DNA of 56,043 bases from Gemmatimonadaceae bacterium (GTDB lineage Bacteria > Gemmatimonadota > Gemmatimonadetes > Gemmatimonadales > Gemmatimonadaceae), in the NCBI GenBank assembly GCA_025928185.1, contig JAICKA010000011.1, positions 1 to 56,043 of the forward strand, given 5' to 3'. Below the pieces are notes generated by a model that was not told the origin of the DNA, did no database searches, and saw nothing but the letters and a program-made list of their open reading frames with translations. Position numbers and translations under genes: made by a program. Below, in pieces: positions 34,301-42,792 of the stretch (within the stretch, counting starts at the first letter, position 1; every line of letters begins with the position of its first letter).

Positions 34301-34456
34301 CTCCAGACCCAGATCACCTATCTCGCCGGCATGACGATGCGCGCCGATCAGAAGGTCGGCCACGACGCCGTGACGCGATATCAGGAACTTCGAAAGGAGC
34401 TCGACGCACTCGAAGCGCGAGTCAACCAGGTGCTCGGCCCCGAGTCGCGGCGCTAG
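31358..34456 (+). CDS. Secreted VPS10/BNR-type beta-propeller protein
   Basis: A 1032-aa protein with a signal peptide (SFRAAAGLLSAIALPGAALSAQT). Repeated Asp-box phrases, such as SGGVFRTTDAGASWHP, GVYKSTDGGDTWQF and GVFKTTDGGKTWRKV, mark a sortilin/VPS10-like ten-bladed or double seven-bladed propeller in residues about 40-730. A Gly/Arg-rich linker (GGGRGFGGGRGG) and a C-terminal FN3-like then helical region follow. Such proteins bind or cut carbohydrate or peptide ligands; no catalytic residues can be assigned. GAGGAA about 8 bases upstream supports the ATG at 31358. The sugar-dehydrogenase gene follows. Confidence 0.82.
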   Translation: MRVSFRAAAGLLSAIALPGAALSAQTRVASASARAPMMASVDTSLFHGLHFRMVGPPRGGRVTTVTGVPSQPRTFYMGVASGGVFRTTDAGASWHPITDGKVPLGSTGSIAVAESDPNIIYLGTGSDDIRSNVSTGRGVYKSTDGGDTWQFVGLYDAGQIGAVRIHPTNPNIVWVAAIGNAFKPNDQRGVFKTTDGGKTWRKVLYLSDSTGAADLELNPANPDIVYAWMWHGERKPWTIISGAPDAVNGSFYKSTDGGEHWTKITNGLPTGLVGKGNLAVTAANPNRVYALVEAKPGGGMYRSDDAGQSWKQVSSFAQLITRPFYYTTIGADPTNADVLYAGAENFYKSTDGGVTWNALRTPHGDNHDIWINPHDGKIMIQANDGGANVSFDGGRTWSTQMNQPTAEIYGVWLDDQFPYRLYGAQQDASTVIVPSEPLPGQSAPFEDGPGCETGPIIPHPKNPNVVYGACKGQFGRMFMNTRQEQNYWVGGQSLYGNDAKDLIYRFQRVSPMEVGVFDTSTVYYGSQYLHRSHDGGVHWETISPDLTAHPACCQGASGEPITRDVTGEEFYSTLYAISESKLEPGVIWTGSNDGPFYVTRDNGKTWKNVTPKDLQSGGRVQYIETSPHHKGTAYYAVYRYLLGDFAPYIYKTDNYGASWKRLTTGNNGIPADWPTRVVREDPVREGLLYAGTEFGLFISFDDGAHWQPFELNLPRVPITDIKIHDNDLILATQGRSFWILDDVTPLRQIGQQTAAQDAVLFAPGDAIRARIGGGRGFGGGRGGATAAGQPEFGQYGATINYYLGHTPAAPLSLEIRDASGRVVRTYGSQGTARGGERGAAQPDEDEAPAFRRGPPPVRLTTNVGMNRVVWDFNDGEGVMVPPGTYSVKLTSGGWSSTHPLTLRIDPRLAPDGITAADLREQYAHNDRMRAMVAEVGRVANRVRDARTRLRASGNADSLAKVNALAETLFGAGEGVRYGSPGLQTQITYLAGMTMRADQKVGHDAVTRYQELRKELDALEARVNQVLGPESRR

Positions 34457-34561
34457 CGCGACCGTCGACACATCGAAATGCACTTCAGTCAGCTCGGTCG
34501 CGCGCGCGACGACCGGGCTGGCGCTCCCGCGCCGGCGAACACTTTTCCTCAGGACGTGACG

Positions 34562-35890
34562 ATGCGACGGAATCCTCTGATGCTGCTGCTCGCGGTGCTC
34601 TGGGTATCGGCGTGCTCCAGGCCGAACGACAAAGCGAAGATGCAAACGGCCAGTGGCGACGTTCCGGCTGCCGATTCGGGCGCGACGAACGCGCAGGCGG
34701 TCCACTGCGCGCCGGACAACGCCGGACTCAAGCTGCCCACCGGATTCTGCGCGACGCTGTTCGCCGATTCCGTGGCCGGCGCCCGACACATGTGGGTCGC
34801 GCCGAACGGCGACGTGTACGTCTCGTCCGAAGCGCGGAACGCCGGCGGTATCTGGCTGCTGCGCGATGCGAATCACGACGGCCGAGCCGACGCGCGCGCC
34901 AAGATCGCGAGCGGCTTCCGCTCCTCCGAAGTGCGGATGTACGACGGCTATCTGTACACGGAGGATCTCACCGGCGTGCTGCGTTTTCCGTACAAGCCCG
35001 GTTCGATGGAGCCCGCGACCGCGCTCGATACGGTCGTGCAGGGTCTCGCGGGAGGCGGCGACCACTTCAACAAGACGTTCACCATCGCGGGCGACGGGAC
35101 GATCTACCTGAACATCGGATCTCCGAGCAACGCGTGTCAGGAGAAGAATCGCGCCAAGAGCTCGGCGGGCATCGATCCATGTACCCAGCTCGACACGCGC
35201 GCCGGCATCTGGACGTTCGACGCGCACAAGCTGCATCAGAGCTACGCGACAGGCGTTCACTTCGCCACCGGAATTCGCAACGCCGTGGGCGTGGCGATCA
35301 ATCCGATGGACAACAGGCTGTGGGTGACGCAGCATGGGCGCGATCAGCTCGGCGGCCCGAATGGAAACTGGTCGTTCGACGCGAAGTACAGCGCCGAAAA
35401 TCCGGCCGAAGAGTTGCTGCAGGTGAACAAGGGCGACGACTTCGGCTGGCCGTACTGCTACTACGCATTCCCCGAGCATCGTCTCGTGCTCGCCCCCGAG
35501 TACGGCGGCGACGGCACGAAGGTGGGCCGGTGTGCGGACAAGAAGGAGCCGGTCGCCGTCTTTCCGGCGCACTGGGCGCCGAACGGCCTGCTGTTCTACA
35601 CGGGCTCGCAATTTCCGGCACGTTACAAGCGTGGTGCATTCATCGCGTTCCACGGATCCTGGAATCGCGCGCCGGAGCCGCAGGCGGGATACAACGTCAC
35701 GTTCCAGCCGCTGAACGGCGAGAAGGCCGCCGGTGCGTACGAGATCTTTGCCAGCGGTTTTGCGCCGCAGTCCGGCGGCATGAGCGGCAACCATCGGCCG
35801 ACCGGGCTCGCGCAGGGACCGGACGGTTCGCTCTATGTAGCCGACGATGCCGGCGGTCACATCTGGAAGATTTCCTACAAGGGAAAATGA
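34562..35890 (+). CDS. Lipoprotein PQQ-type sugar (glucose/sorbosone) dehydrogenase
   Basis: A 442-aa lipoprotein with a six-bladed propeller of the glucose/sorbosone dehydrogenase family. The leader LMLLLAVLWVSAC gives a VSAC lipobox with C18. Family segments: HMWVAPNGDVYVSS, GGDHFNKTFTIAGDGTIYLNIG, ATGIRNAVGVAINPMDNRLW, GDDFGWPYCYYAFP and PDGSLYVADDAGGHIWKI. It oxidises sugars in the periplasm, using PQQ if the bound cofactor matches relatives. Extra cysteine pairs (for example CAPDN, GFCATLF) may form disulfides. An upstream in-frame ATG (34478) has no leader, so the ATG at 34562 is used. Confidence 0.83.
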   Translation: MRRNPLMLLLAVLWVSACSRPNDKAKMQTASGDVPAADSGATNAQAVHCAPDNAGLKLPTGFCATLFADSVAGARHMWVAPNGDVYVSSEARNAGGIWLLRDANHDGRADARAKIASGFRSSEVRMYDGYLYTEDLTGVLRFPYKPGSMEPATALDTVVQGLAGGGDHFNKTFTIAGDGTIYLNIGSPSNACQEKNRAKSSAGIDPCTQLDTRAGIWTFDAHKLHQSYATGVHFATGIRNAVGVAINPMDNRLWVTQHGRDQLGGPNGNWSFDAKYSAENPAEELLQVNKGDDFGWPYCYYAFPEHRLVLAPEYGGDGTKVGRCADKKEPVAVFPAHWAPNGLLFYTGSQFPARYKRGAFIAFHGSWNRAPEPQAGYNVTFQPLNGEKAAGAYEIFASGFAPQSGGMSGNHRPTGLAQGPDGSLYVADDAGGHIWKISYKGK

Positions 35891-35933
35891 TCGCGACTAA
35901 CTTACCGATATTCCTCGAGCGTACGGGTTCACG

Positions 35934-37076
35934 ATGAGCGACAACACCCTGCAGCGGCTCCACGAGGCCGGACAATCGATCTGGCTCGACTACATCGATC
36001 GCACGATGCTGCACAATGGCGATCTGCAGCGGCGGATTCGCGAGGATGCGCTCACGGGCATGACGTCGAATCCGTCGATCTTCGAGAAGGCTCTTGCCGA
36101 AGGCACGGCGTACGACGCGCAGATCAAGGCCGAGGACGGCGAGCTGACCGGCATGCAGCTGTTCGAGAAGATCGCGACGACGGACGTACGCGATGCCTGC
36201 GACGCGTTTCGACAGGTTCACGAGCGCATGCACGGCGCGGACGGCTTCGTGTCGATCGAGGTGTCGCCCGGCGCGGCGCACGACGCGCGCGCCACGGTTG
36301 CGGAGGGCACGCGGCTGTGGAAAGCCGTCGACCGGCCGAACGTCATGATCAAGGTGCCGGGCACGAACGAAGGCGCCGTCGCGGTGCGGCAGCTCACGGC
36401 CGCGGGTGTGAACGTGAACATCACGCTGCTGTTCTCAATCGACGCGTACAAGTCGGTAATGGACGCGTACATGGCCGGTCTCGAGGACCGCGTGTCGGCC
36501 GGGCAGGACATCTCCCGCATTCACTCCGTCGCCAGCTTCTTCGTGAGCCGCGTCGACACGGAAGTGGACAAGCGGCTCGACGCCGCGGCCGCCGCGCACC
36601 CGGCCAATGAGAAAACGCTCAAGGCGCTGCGCGGCAAGGCGGCGATCGCCAACGCGAAGCTGGCCTACCGCACGTTCCAGGACGGACTCGCCTCCCCGCG
36701 CTGGAAGGCGCTCGCCGCGAAGGGCGCCACGGTGCAGCGGCCGCTCTGGGCGAGCACCAGCACCAAGAACCCGGCGTACCGCGACGTCATGTACGTCGAG
36801 GAGCTGATCGGGCCGGACACCGTGAACACGATGCCGCCGCAGACGATCGATGCATTCCGCGATCACGGCAAGGTGGAACGCACGGTCGACAAGAACCTGG
36901 ACGCCGCACGCCAGGAGCTGCAGGCGCTCGAGCAGAACGGCGTGTCGCTGGAGGCGGTCACCGACAAGCTGCTGGTCGACGGGTTGGCGAGCTTTCAGAA
37001 GGCGTTCGAAACGCTGCTCGTCGGCCTGCAGAAGAAGACCGCCTCACTGGGACGGCAACTGGTCGCGAGCCGTTAG
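35934..37076 (+). CDS. tal: Transaldolase
   Basis: A 380-aa transaldolase of the long bacterial/actinobacterial type. TSNPSIFEKAL at the N-terminus, the Schiff-base lysine K140 in NVMIKVPGTNEG, the sequence NVNITLLFSIDAYK and ASFFVSRVDTEVDKR are diagnostic. It transfers a dihydroxyacetone group between sedoheptulose-7-phosphate and glyceraldehyde-3-phosphate in the non-oxidative pentose-phosphate pathway. It starts the plus-strand central-carbon cluster, 43 bases behind the sugar-dehydrogenase gene and 54 bases before pyk. Confidence 0.94.
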   Translation: MSDNTLQRLHEAGQSIWLDYIDRTMLHNGDLQRRIREDALTGMTSNPSIFEKALAEGTAYDAQIKAEDGELTGMQLFEKIATTDVRDACDAFRQVHERMHGADGFVSIEVSPGAAHDARATVAEGTRLWKAVDRPNVMIKVPGTNEGAVAVRQLTAAGVNVNITLLFSIDAYKSVMDAYMAGLEDRVSAGQDISRIHSVASFFVSRVDTEVDKRLDAAAAAHPANEKTLKALRGKAAIANAKLAYRTFQDGLASPRWKALAAKGATVQRPLWASTSTKNPAYRDVMYVEELIGPDTVNTMPPQTIDAFRDHGKVERTVDKNLDAARQELQALEQNGVSLEAVTDKLLVDGLASFQKAFETLLVGLQKKTASLGRQLVASR

Positions 37077-37130
37077 ACGCCGTACGTTGTCCGCATGAGC
37101 GGCGCCTGAACGACTTCAACACGAGACACG

Positions 37131-38534
37131 TTGCGTTACTGCCGAACCAAGATCGTCTGCACGCTGGGGCCCGCGAGCTCGTCGCGCGATGCGCTCCGGA
37201 ATCTCATGGATGCGGGCCTGAACGTGGCCCGCATCAATTTTTCCCACAGCACGCACGAGCAGCACGCGGCCACGATCGCGCTCGTCCGCGACGTCGCCCG
37301 CGAGATGGGCCGCCCCGTCGCCATCCTCGGCGACCTGCAGGGGCCGCGCATCCGCATCGGCGACCTGCCGGCGCCCCGCGAGCTGGCCGACGGCAGCGAC
37401 GTGGTGCTCGTGCCCGAGCACGAAGCGCGCGGCGACGAGATTCCCGTCACGTACGCGAGGCTGCCGGACGACGTGCACGTCGGCGATCGCATCCTGATCA
37501 ACGACGGCCTCATCGAGCTCGTGGCGCTCGACGTCCACAAGCCGCGCGTCACCGCGCGCGTCTTGCATGGCGGCATGCTCACCAGCCACAAGGGCATCAA
37601 CCTGCCGGGCGTGCAGGTGTCCGCGCCGTCGATCACCGACAAGGATCGCGAGGACGTCGCGTTCGCGGTGGCGCAGGAGCTGGAGTACGTCGCGCTCAGC
37701 TTCGTGCGCCGCGGCGAGGACATTGCCGAGCTGCGCACCATGATTCCGAGCTCCACGCTCGTCGTCGCCAAGATCGAGAAGGACTCTGCTTTAGAGAACA
37801 TTGAAGAGATCGTCCGCGCCTCGGACGGCGTGATGGTCGCCCGCGGGGATCTCGGCGTCGAGCTGCCGTTCGAGGAGGTGCCGTACGCGCAGAAGCGCAT
37901 CATCGCCGTCAGCAACCGCCTCGGCCGGCCGGTGATCACCGCGACGCAGATGCTCGAGTCGATGATCACCCATCCTCGGCCGACGCGCGCCGAGGCGAGC
38001 GACGTCGCCAACGCGATCCTCGACGGCACCGACGCCGTGATGCTGTCGGCGGAAACGGCGGCCGGCCAGTATCCGCGCCTCGCGGTCGAAGCGATGAGCC
38101 GGATCATCGGCGAGATCGAGAGCAAGGCGCAGACGTGGCGGCGCGACGACCGCCGGCGCGACGACACCGCCGTATCGACGGAGTTCGCCATCGCCGCCGC
38201 GAGCAACGCCGCCGTCAACATGCTCGGCGCCCCGGTGCTGATCGTCATCACGAAGAGCGGCTTCAGCGCGCGCGTCGTCGCGGCGCATCGGCCGAGCGTG
38301 CCGATCCTGGCGCTCACCGACAGCCCGCGCACGTTCCGGCAGCTCGCGCTCGTCTGGGGTGTCGTTCCGGAGCTGGTGCCGCACTGCAACACCTACGACG
38401 AGATGCTGACGTTCGCCCTCGAGACCGTGAAGCGGCGCGAGCTGGCGCGCACGGGCGACCGCGTCGTCGTCACCGCCGGCGTGCCGTTCGACACGCCCGG
38501 CACGACGAATCTGCTCAAGGTCGAAACGGTGTGA
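37131..38534 (+). CDS. pyk: Pyruvate kinase
   Basis: A 467-aa glycolytic enzyme that makes pyruvate and ATP from phosphoenolpyruvate and ADP. N-terminal CRTKIVCTLGPASS, ARINFSHSTHEQH, the active-site loop VVAKIEKDSALENIEEIV, MVARGDLGVELPFEEVP, and the C-terminal regulatory domain (RDDTAVSTEFAIAAASNAA on) are all present. The start is a TTG with no better in-frame codon; homology begins at residue 2. Its TGA overlaps the GTG of the next gene by 4 bases, so the two are coupled. Confidence 0.95.
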   Translation: MRYCRTKIVCTLGPASSSRDALRNLMDAGLNVARINFSHSTHEQHAATIALVRDVAREMGRPVAILGDLQGPRIRIGDLPAPRELADGSDVVLVPEHEARGDEIPVTYARLPDDVHVGDRILINDGLIELVALDVHKPRVTARVLHGGMLTSHKGINLPGVQVSAPSITDKDREDVAFAVAQELEYVALSFVRRGEDIAELRTMIPSSTLVVAKIEKDSALENIEEIVRASDGVMVARGDLGVELPFEEVPYAQKRIIAVSNRLGRPVITATQMLESMITHPRPTRAEASDVANAILDGTDAVMLSAETAAGQYPRLAVEAMSRIIGEIESKAQTWRRDDRRRDDTAVSTEFAIAAASNAAVNMLGAPVLIVITKSGFSARVVAAHRPSVPILALTDSPRTFRQLALVWGVVPELVPHCNTYDEMLTFALETVKRRELARTGDRVVVTAGVPFDTPGTTNLLKVETV

Positions 38535-39310
38535 AGCTCACGTTCCTCGGCACCGGCACGAGCTTCGGCGTGCCGCAGCTCGGCTGCTCGTGCGCGGTGT
38601 GCCGATCGACCGACCCGCGCGATCGCCGCACGCGCGTCGGTGCCGTCGTCGAGAGCGACGGCGGCACGCGCGTATTGATCGACACGCCGCCCGAGCTGCG
38701 CCTGCAACTGCTCGCCGCGCACATCGACCAGGTGGACGCGGTGCTCTACACGCACGACCACGCCGATCACACCCACGGGATCGACGACCTGCGCGCCATC
38801 ACCAACCGTCGCGACACGGCGCTTCCGGTGTTCGGCCCGGCCGACACGCTCGAGCATCTCGCGTCGCGCTTCCAGTACATCTTCGACGAGTCGATGCGTC
38901 CGCTGCCCGGCACGTCGAAGCCGCGCGCGGTGGCGCACCCCGTCCAGTCGGGCGAGCCGTTCACCGTGGGCGACCTGACGATCACGCCGGTGCGCGTGCC
39001 GCATGGCGCTGTCACGGTCTTTGCATATCGGATTGGCCCGCTGGCGTACGTGACCGACGCCAAGTCGCTGCCGCCGGACGCCGTGCAACTGCTGCGTGGA
39101 GCGCGCGTGCTGGTGATCAACGCACTCTTCCGCACGGAGCACCCGACTCATCTCAGTCTCGATCAAGCGCTGGCCGCCGCCCGCGAGGTCGGTGCCGCGC
39201 AGACGTATCTCACGCACCTGACGCACGACAACTTTCACGCCGCCCTCGAAGCCGAGTTGCCCAGCAACATCACTCCGGCGTTCGACGGCCTCACCGTTCG
39301 TATCGACTGA
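38531..39310 (+). CDS. MBL-fold metallo-hydrolase (PhnP-like)
   Basis: A 259-aa beta-lactamase-fold hydrolase. The metal motif HDHADH is in YTHDHADHTHGID, and LGTGTSFGVPQLGC opens the fold, with the Cys pair of the PhnP-like group (GCSCAVC) just after it. TDAKSLPP supplies the Asp, and the terminal HLTHDN supplies the last His. PhnP itself is a cyclic-phosphodiester hydrolase, so a phosphodiester substrate is the best guess. It is coupled to pyk by a GTGA overlap and precedes pgi by 11 bases, which hints at clearing a phosphorylated sugar side product, an inference only. Confidence 0.85.
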   Translation: MKLTFLGTGTSFGVPQLGCSCAVCRSTDPRDRRTRVGAVVESDGGTRVLIDTPPELRLQLLAAHIDQVDAVLYTHDHADHTHGIDDLRAITNRRDTALPVFGPADTLEHLASRFQYIFDESMRPLPGTSKPRAVAHPVQSGEPFTVGDLTITPVRVPHGAVTVFAYRIGPLAYVTDAKSLPPDAVQLLRGARVLVINALFRTEHPTHLSLDQALAAAREVGAAQTYLTHLTHDNFHAALEAELPSNITPAFDGLTVRID

Positions 39311-39321
39311 GATCGACCGCC

Positions 39322-40707
39322 ATGGCGCTTCGAATCGATTACACCAACATGATGGGCGACGTCATTGACGGCGGCATCGCCCGTGCCGACTGGGACGCCG
39401 CGCCGGCGATGTTCACCAAAGCGCACGGCGGATTCGGAAAGCGCCGCGATGCCGGCGAGCTCGGATTTCTCGCGCTGCCCACGGACGAGGCCCTGCATCG
39501 CCAGTCCGCCGATTACGCCAAACGCATGCGCGGAAAGTTCGACGACGTCGTCATCCTCGGCATCGGCGGCTCGGCGCTCGGGCCGATCGCGCTCCGCTCC
39601 GCGCTGCTCGCACCCGACTGGAATGCGCTGGATGCGAAGGAGCGCGGCGGCCAGCCGCGCCTGCACGTGCTCGACAACGTCGACCCGCACACCATCGCGG
39701 CGCTGCTGGAGCGACTCTCGCTCGAGCGCGCGCTGTTCGTCGTCATCTCCAAGTCGGGCGGCACGGCCGAAACGATGGCGCAGTATCTGGTGGTGCTCGA
39801 GCGGCTGAAGCAGGCGAAGCTCGCGCTCGCCGACCACCTCGTGTTCGTGACGGATCCGAAGAAGGGCGCGCTCCGCACGATCGCCAATCGCGAAGGGATT
39901 CCCGCGCTCGACATTCCCGAGATGGTGGGCGGACGGTATAGCGTGCTCACGCCGGTAGGCATTCTGCCGGCGGCGCTCGTCGGAATCGACACGGCGCAAC
40001 TCCTCGCCGGCGCGAGGGACATCGCCGAGCGGTGCGATGGCGACAAGCTGGCGAAAAACCCGGCCGGCGTGTTCGCCACGCTTCAATATCTGGCGGACAC
40101 GAAGCTCGGGCGACACATCCACGTGCTCATGCCCTACTCGGATCCGCTGCGCAACGTCGCCGACTGGTTCGTGCAACTCTGGTCCGAAAGTCTGGGCAAG
40201 CATCGGCAAAAGGGCGACAAGGGCGTCGGCCCGACGCCACTCGCCGCGCTTGGGGCCACCGATCAGCACAGCAAGGTGCAGCTCTTCATGGAAGGTCCAG
40301 GTGACAAGACAGTGAGCTTCATCGCCGTGCGGGAGGGTGGCGTGGACGTGCCGATCCCGAAGCTGCACTCGGACGTGAAGGAGCTCGGTTATCTTGGCGG
40401 GCACCAACTCGGCGAGCTGCTGTCGATCGAACAGCGGGCGACCGCCGGGGCGCTGGCCCGGCGCGGCCGGCCGAACCTGACGATCCACATCGACAAGGTC
40501 GACGCGTGGCACCTGGGCGCGATCTTCATGCTCCTGGAGATCGCCACGATCTACGCCGGCGAGTTGTATGGAGTGAATCCGCTCGATCAACCCGGCGTGG
40601 AGCTGGGTAAGCAATTCACCTACGCCATGCTCGGCCGCGCGGACGCCGAGCAGGCGCGGCAGGAATGGAACCTGCTTCCAAAACCGGATGACCGATACGC
40701 CGTGTAG
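39322..40707 (+). CDS. pgi: Glucose-6-phosphate isomerase
   Basis: A 461-aa isomerase interconverting glucose-6-phosphate and fructose-6-phosphate. The sugar-phosphate-binding ISKSGGTAETMAQY, LGIGGSALGPIALRSA, GGRYSVLTPVGILPAA and GATDQHSKVQLFMEGP patterns are clear. Shorter than the eukaryotic enzyme, typical of the bacterial type. ATG at 39322, 11 bases after the hydrolase stop; upstream of the fructose-bisphosphate aldolase-like gene. It links the cluster to upper glycolysis and gluconeogenesis. Confidence 0.94.
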   Translation: MALRIDYTNMMGDVIDGGIARADWDAAPAMFTKAHGGFGKRRDAGELGFLALPTDEALHRQSADYAKRMRGKFDDVVILGIGGSALGPIALRSALLAPDWNALDAKERGGQPRLHVLDNVDPHTIAALLERLSLERALFVVISKSGGTAETMAQYLVVLERLKQAKLALADHLVFVTDPKKGALRTIANREGIPALDIPEMVGGRYSVLTPVGILPAALVGIDTAQLLAGARDIAERCDGDKLAKNPAGVFATLQYLADTKLGRHIHVLMPYSDPLRNVADWFVQLWSESLGKHRQKGDKGVGPTPLAALGATDQHSKVQLFMEGPGDKTVSFIAVREGGVDVPIPKLHSDVKELGYLGGHQLGELLSIEQRATAGALARRGRPNLTIHIDKVDAWHLGAIFMLLEIATIYAGELYGVNPLDQPGVELGKQFTYAMLGRADAEQARQEWNLLPKPDDRYAV

Positions 40708-40779
40708 CCGGCCTTGCCGCTGCCGGTGTGGGCGCGCAGCTTCCGGTTTCGGTCACGCGAAAGCCACTTCAACGCACTC

Positions 40780-42186
40780 ATGAACTCGATCGACTCTCTG
40801 AATTCCCTGTTTGGCAACGACATCACGGTTCGGGATGGCCGGGTCAGCGTCGCGCGCGACGCAGCACTGAAGTCGGCCGCGATGGACCGCCTCGTGCGCG
40901 CCGCCGCGTTCGGCGACGGCGGCGAGAAGGAGCATGCCCGCTGGCTGATCTGGGAGATTGGCCAGGCCGTGGGTGTGCAGCCGGCATCGATTCAGGATCT
41001 GTACATGGCGCGCGGCCGCGGCGAGATCCACGGCTTCACCGTGCCGGCGATCAACGTGCGCGGCATGGCGTACGATACCGCGCGCGCGATCTTCCGCACG
41101 GCGATCGCGCTCGACGCGGGCGCGTTCATTCTCGAGATTGCGCGTTCCGAGATCGCATACACCGATCAACGTCCGGCCGAGTACGTCGCGGTCGTGCTGG
41201 CGGCGGCGATGCGCGAGGGATTCCGCGGGCCGGTGTTCATCCAGGGCGATCACTTCCAGGTGAACGCGAAGAAGTATGGGTCCGACCCGTCCGGCGAGGT
41301 GGACGCGGTCAAGGCGCTCGTGCGCGAAGCGGTTGCAGCGGGCTTCTACAACATCGACATCGACACGTCCACGCTCGTGGATGTGTCCCGGCCGAGTCTC
41401 GCCGAGCAGCAGAAGCTGAACGTGCAGGTCGGCGCCGACATTCTCACGACGGTGCGACAGGTGCAGCCGCGCGGCGTCACCATTTCCGTCGGCGGCGAGA
41501 TCGGCGAGGTCGGAACGCAGAACAGCACCGTGGAAGAGCTGCGCGCGTACATGGACGGGCTCAACGCGGCCAAGCCGGCGGGCACGATCGGCCTGTCGAA
41601 GATCAGCGTGCAGTCGGGTACGTCGCATGGCGGCGTCGTGCTGCCGGACGGTTCGATCGCCGACGTCAAGCTCGACCTCGATACGCTGCAGCGCCTCTCG
41701 AAGGTGGCGCGCGACGGCTACGGTCTGGCCGGCGCGGTACAGCACGGCGCGTCGACGCTGCCGGACAGCGCGTTCCACAACTTTCCCGAGCGCGAAACGG
41801 CGGAGATCCACCTGGCGACGAATTTCCAGAACATGCTGTTCGACCACATGCCGGCGGAGCTGCGCAACAGCATCTACCGCTGGCTGGACGAGCACGCGAC
41901 GGGCGAACGCAAGGCCACGGACTCCGACGAACAGTTCTATTACAAGACTCGAAAAAAGGCGATCGGGCCGTTCAAGCGGCAGGTGTGGGATCTGCCGGAG
42001 GACGCGAAGCGTACGCTCGCACGAGCGTACGACGACAAGTTCACGTTCCTGTTCAATCAGCTCGCGATCGGCGGCACGGCGCCGGTGGTTGCGAAGTACG
42101 TCAAGGCACCCGCCATTCATCGGGCCGATCCCAGCGAAGCGGTGGCGGTGGCCGCGGCGCCGGACGATGCGGAGCTGAGTGACTAG
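40780..42186 (+). CDS. Class II fructose-bisphosphate aldolase-like enzyme
   Basis: A 468-aa protein with a class II (metal-dependent) aldolase barrel. The zinc-binding GDHFQ (G156, D157, H158) resembles the canonical DH motif, the acidic ISVGGEIGEVG stands where other members have GGEEDG, and SVQSGTSHGG and KLDLDTLQRLSK correspond to the remaining metal and phosphate contacts. It probably cleaves or forms fructose-1,6-bisphosphate, but the sequence diverges from the usual Fba and is about 120 residues longer, with a charged C-terminal extension. The upstream ATG at 40714 is less likely. Stop overlaps the histidine-kinase-like gene by 8 bases. Confidence 0.78.
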   Translation: MNSIDSLNSLFGNDITVRDGRVSVARDAALKSAAMDRLVRAAAFGDGGEKEHARWLIWEIGQAVGVQPASIQDLYMARGRGEIHGFTVPAINVRGMAYDTARAIFRTAIALDAGAFILEIARSEIAYTDQRPAEYVAVVLAAAMREGFRGPVFIQGDHFQVNAKKYGSDPSGEVDAVKALVREAVAAGFYNIDIDTSTLVDVSRPSLAEQQKLNVQVGADILTTVRQVQPRGVTISVGGEIGEVGTQNSTVEELRAYMDGLNAAKPAGTIGLSKISVQSGTSHGGVVLPDGSIADVKLDLDTLQRLSKVARDGYGLAGAVQHGASTLPDSAFHNFPERETAEIHLATNFQNMLFDHMPAELRNSIYRWLDEHATGERKATDSDEQFYYKTRKKAIGPFKRQVWDLPEDAKRTLARAYDDKFTFLFNQLAIGGTAPVVAKYVKAPAIHRADPSEAVAVAAAPDDAELSD

Positions 42187-42769
42187 TCCCGAGGCATTGT
42201 GGCTCGACACGCTGCAGCGGATCTGTGGGCGTGCCGCGCACGAGGTGAAGGGTGCGCTGAACGGAGTGTCGGTGAATCTCGAGGTGGTGCGGTCGCGGTC
42301 GGAGAAGCCCAACGCGTCCGCAGCCGCCGTGAATCGATATGCCGAAACGGCGTCGGAGCAGCTCGGTGCCGTGATCACCATGACGGATGCGCTGCTGGCG
42401 CTGGCGCGGCCGCTGCGTGAACCGGTCGAGCTGACTCCGCTGGTGCGGCGCATTTGCGCGTTGATCGCTCCGGCGGCACGAGCCGACAATCGCCGGTTCG
42501 ATTTGCAGGAGTCGGAAGATCTGGGCGTGAGCTCGGCGAATGGCGACGCGATACGCATCGCGATCGGCGGCTCGATCGTGGATGCGATCGATGGCTCGGC
42601 GCACGTGATCTGCCGGACGGACGGCGCCGCTGACGCGCCAACCATTCGGCTCGAGAGTTGTGACGGGGGCGTGCTCGCGATCCGGGACGAGATCGTGGCC
42701 GCGTCGGCAGACGCCGGCATCCGCATCGAGGCGGGAACGGCCGGCATTTCCATCACCTTCCCCCGTTGA
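42179..42769 (+). CDS. Histidine-kinase-like protein with degenerate ATPase part
   Basis: A 196-aa protein. Residues about 10-70 look like a HisKA dimerisation domain, with an H-box AAHEVKGALNGVSVNLEVV and phosphoacceptor candidate H21. The following part has the shape of a HATPase domain (ending AAGISITFPR), but the N-box asparagines are gone (IGGSIVDAIDG) and no DxGxG loop or G2 box is seen, so ATP binding is doubtful. It may be phosphorylated by another kinase or only scaffold the downstream regulator. It begins with a GTG that overlaps the aldolase stop by 8 bases and ends 23 bases before the NtrC-type gene. Confidence 0.6.
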   Translation: MTSPEALWLDTLQRICGRAAHEVKGALNGVSVNLEVVRSRSEKPNASAAAVNRYAETASEQLGAVITMTDALLALARPLREPVELTPLVRRICALIAPAARADNRRFDLQESEDLGVSSANGDAIRIAIGGSIVDAIDGSAHVICRTDGAADAPTIRLESCDGGVLAIRDEIVAASADAGIRIEAGTAGISITFPR

Positions 42770-42792
42770 GCGGGGGCGCGGGACGGCAACTG

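Noticed and set aside
35298-35639. Minus-strand frame of 113 codons inside the sugar-dehydrogenase gene
   Set aside because: Runs antisense to a protein with clear propeller motifs and is Arg/Pro-rich; no ribosome-binding site.
32933-35860. Minus-strand frame of 975 codons opposite the propeller and dehydrogenase genes
   Set aside because: Both plus-strand proteins have signal peptides and repeated family motifs; the opposite frame is an Arg/Val-rich shadow typical of GC-rich genes.
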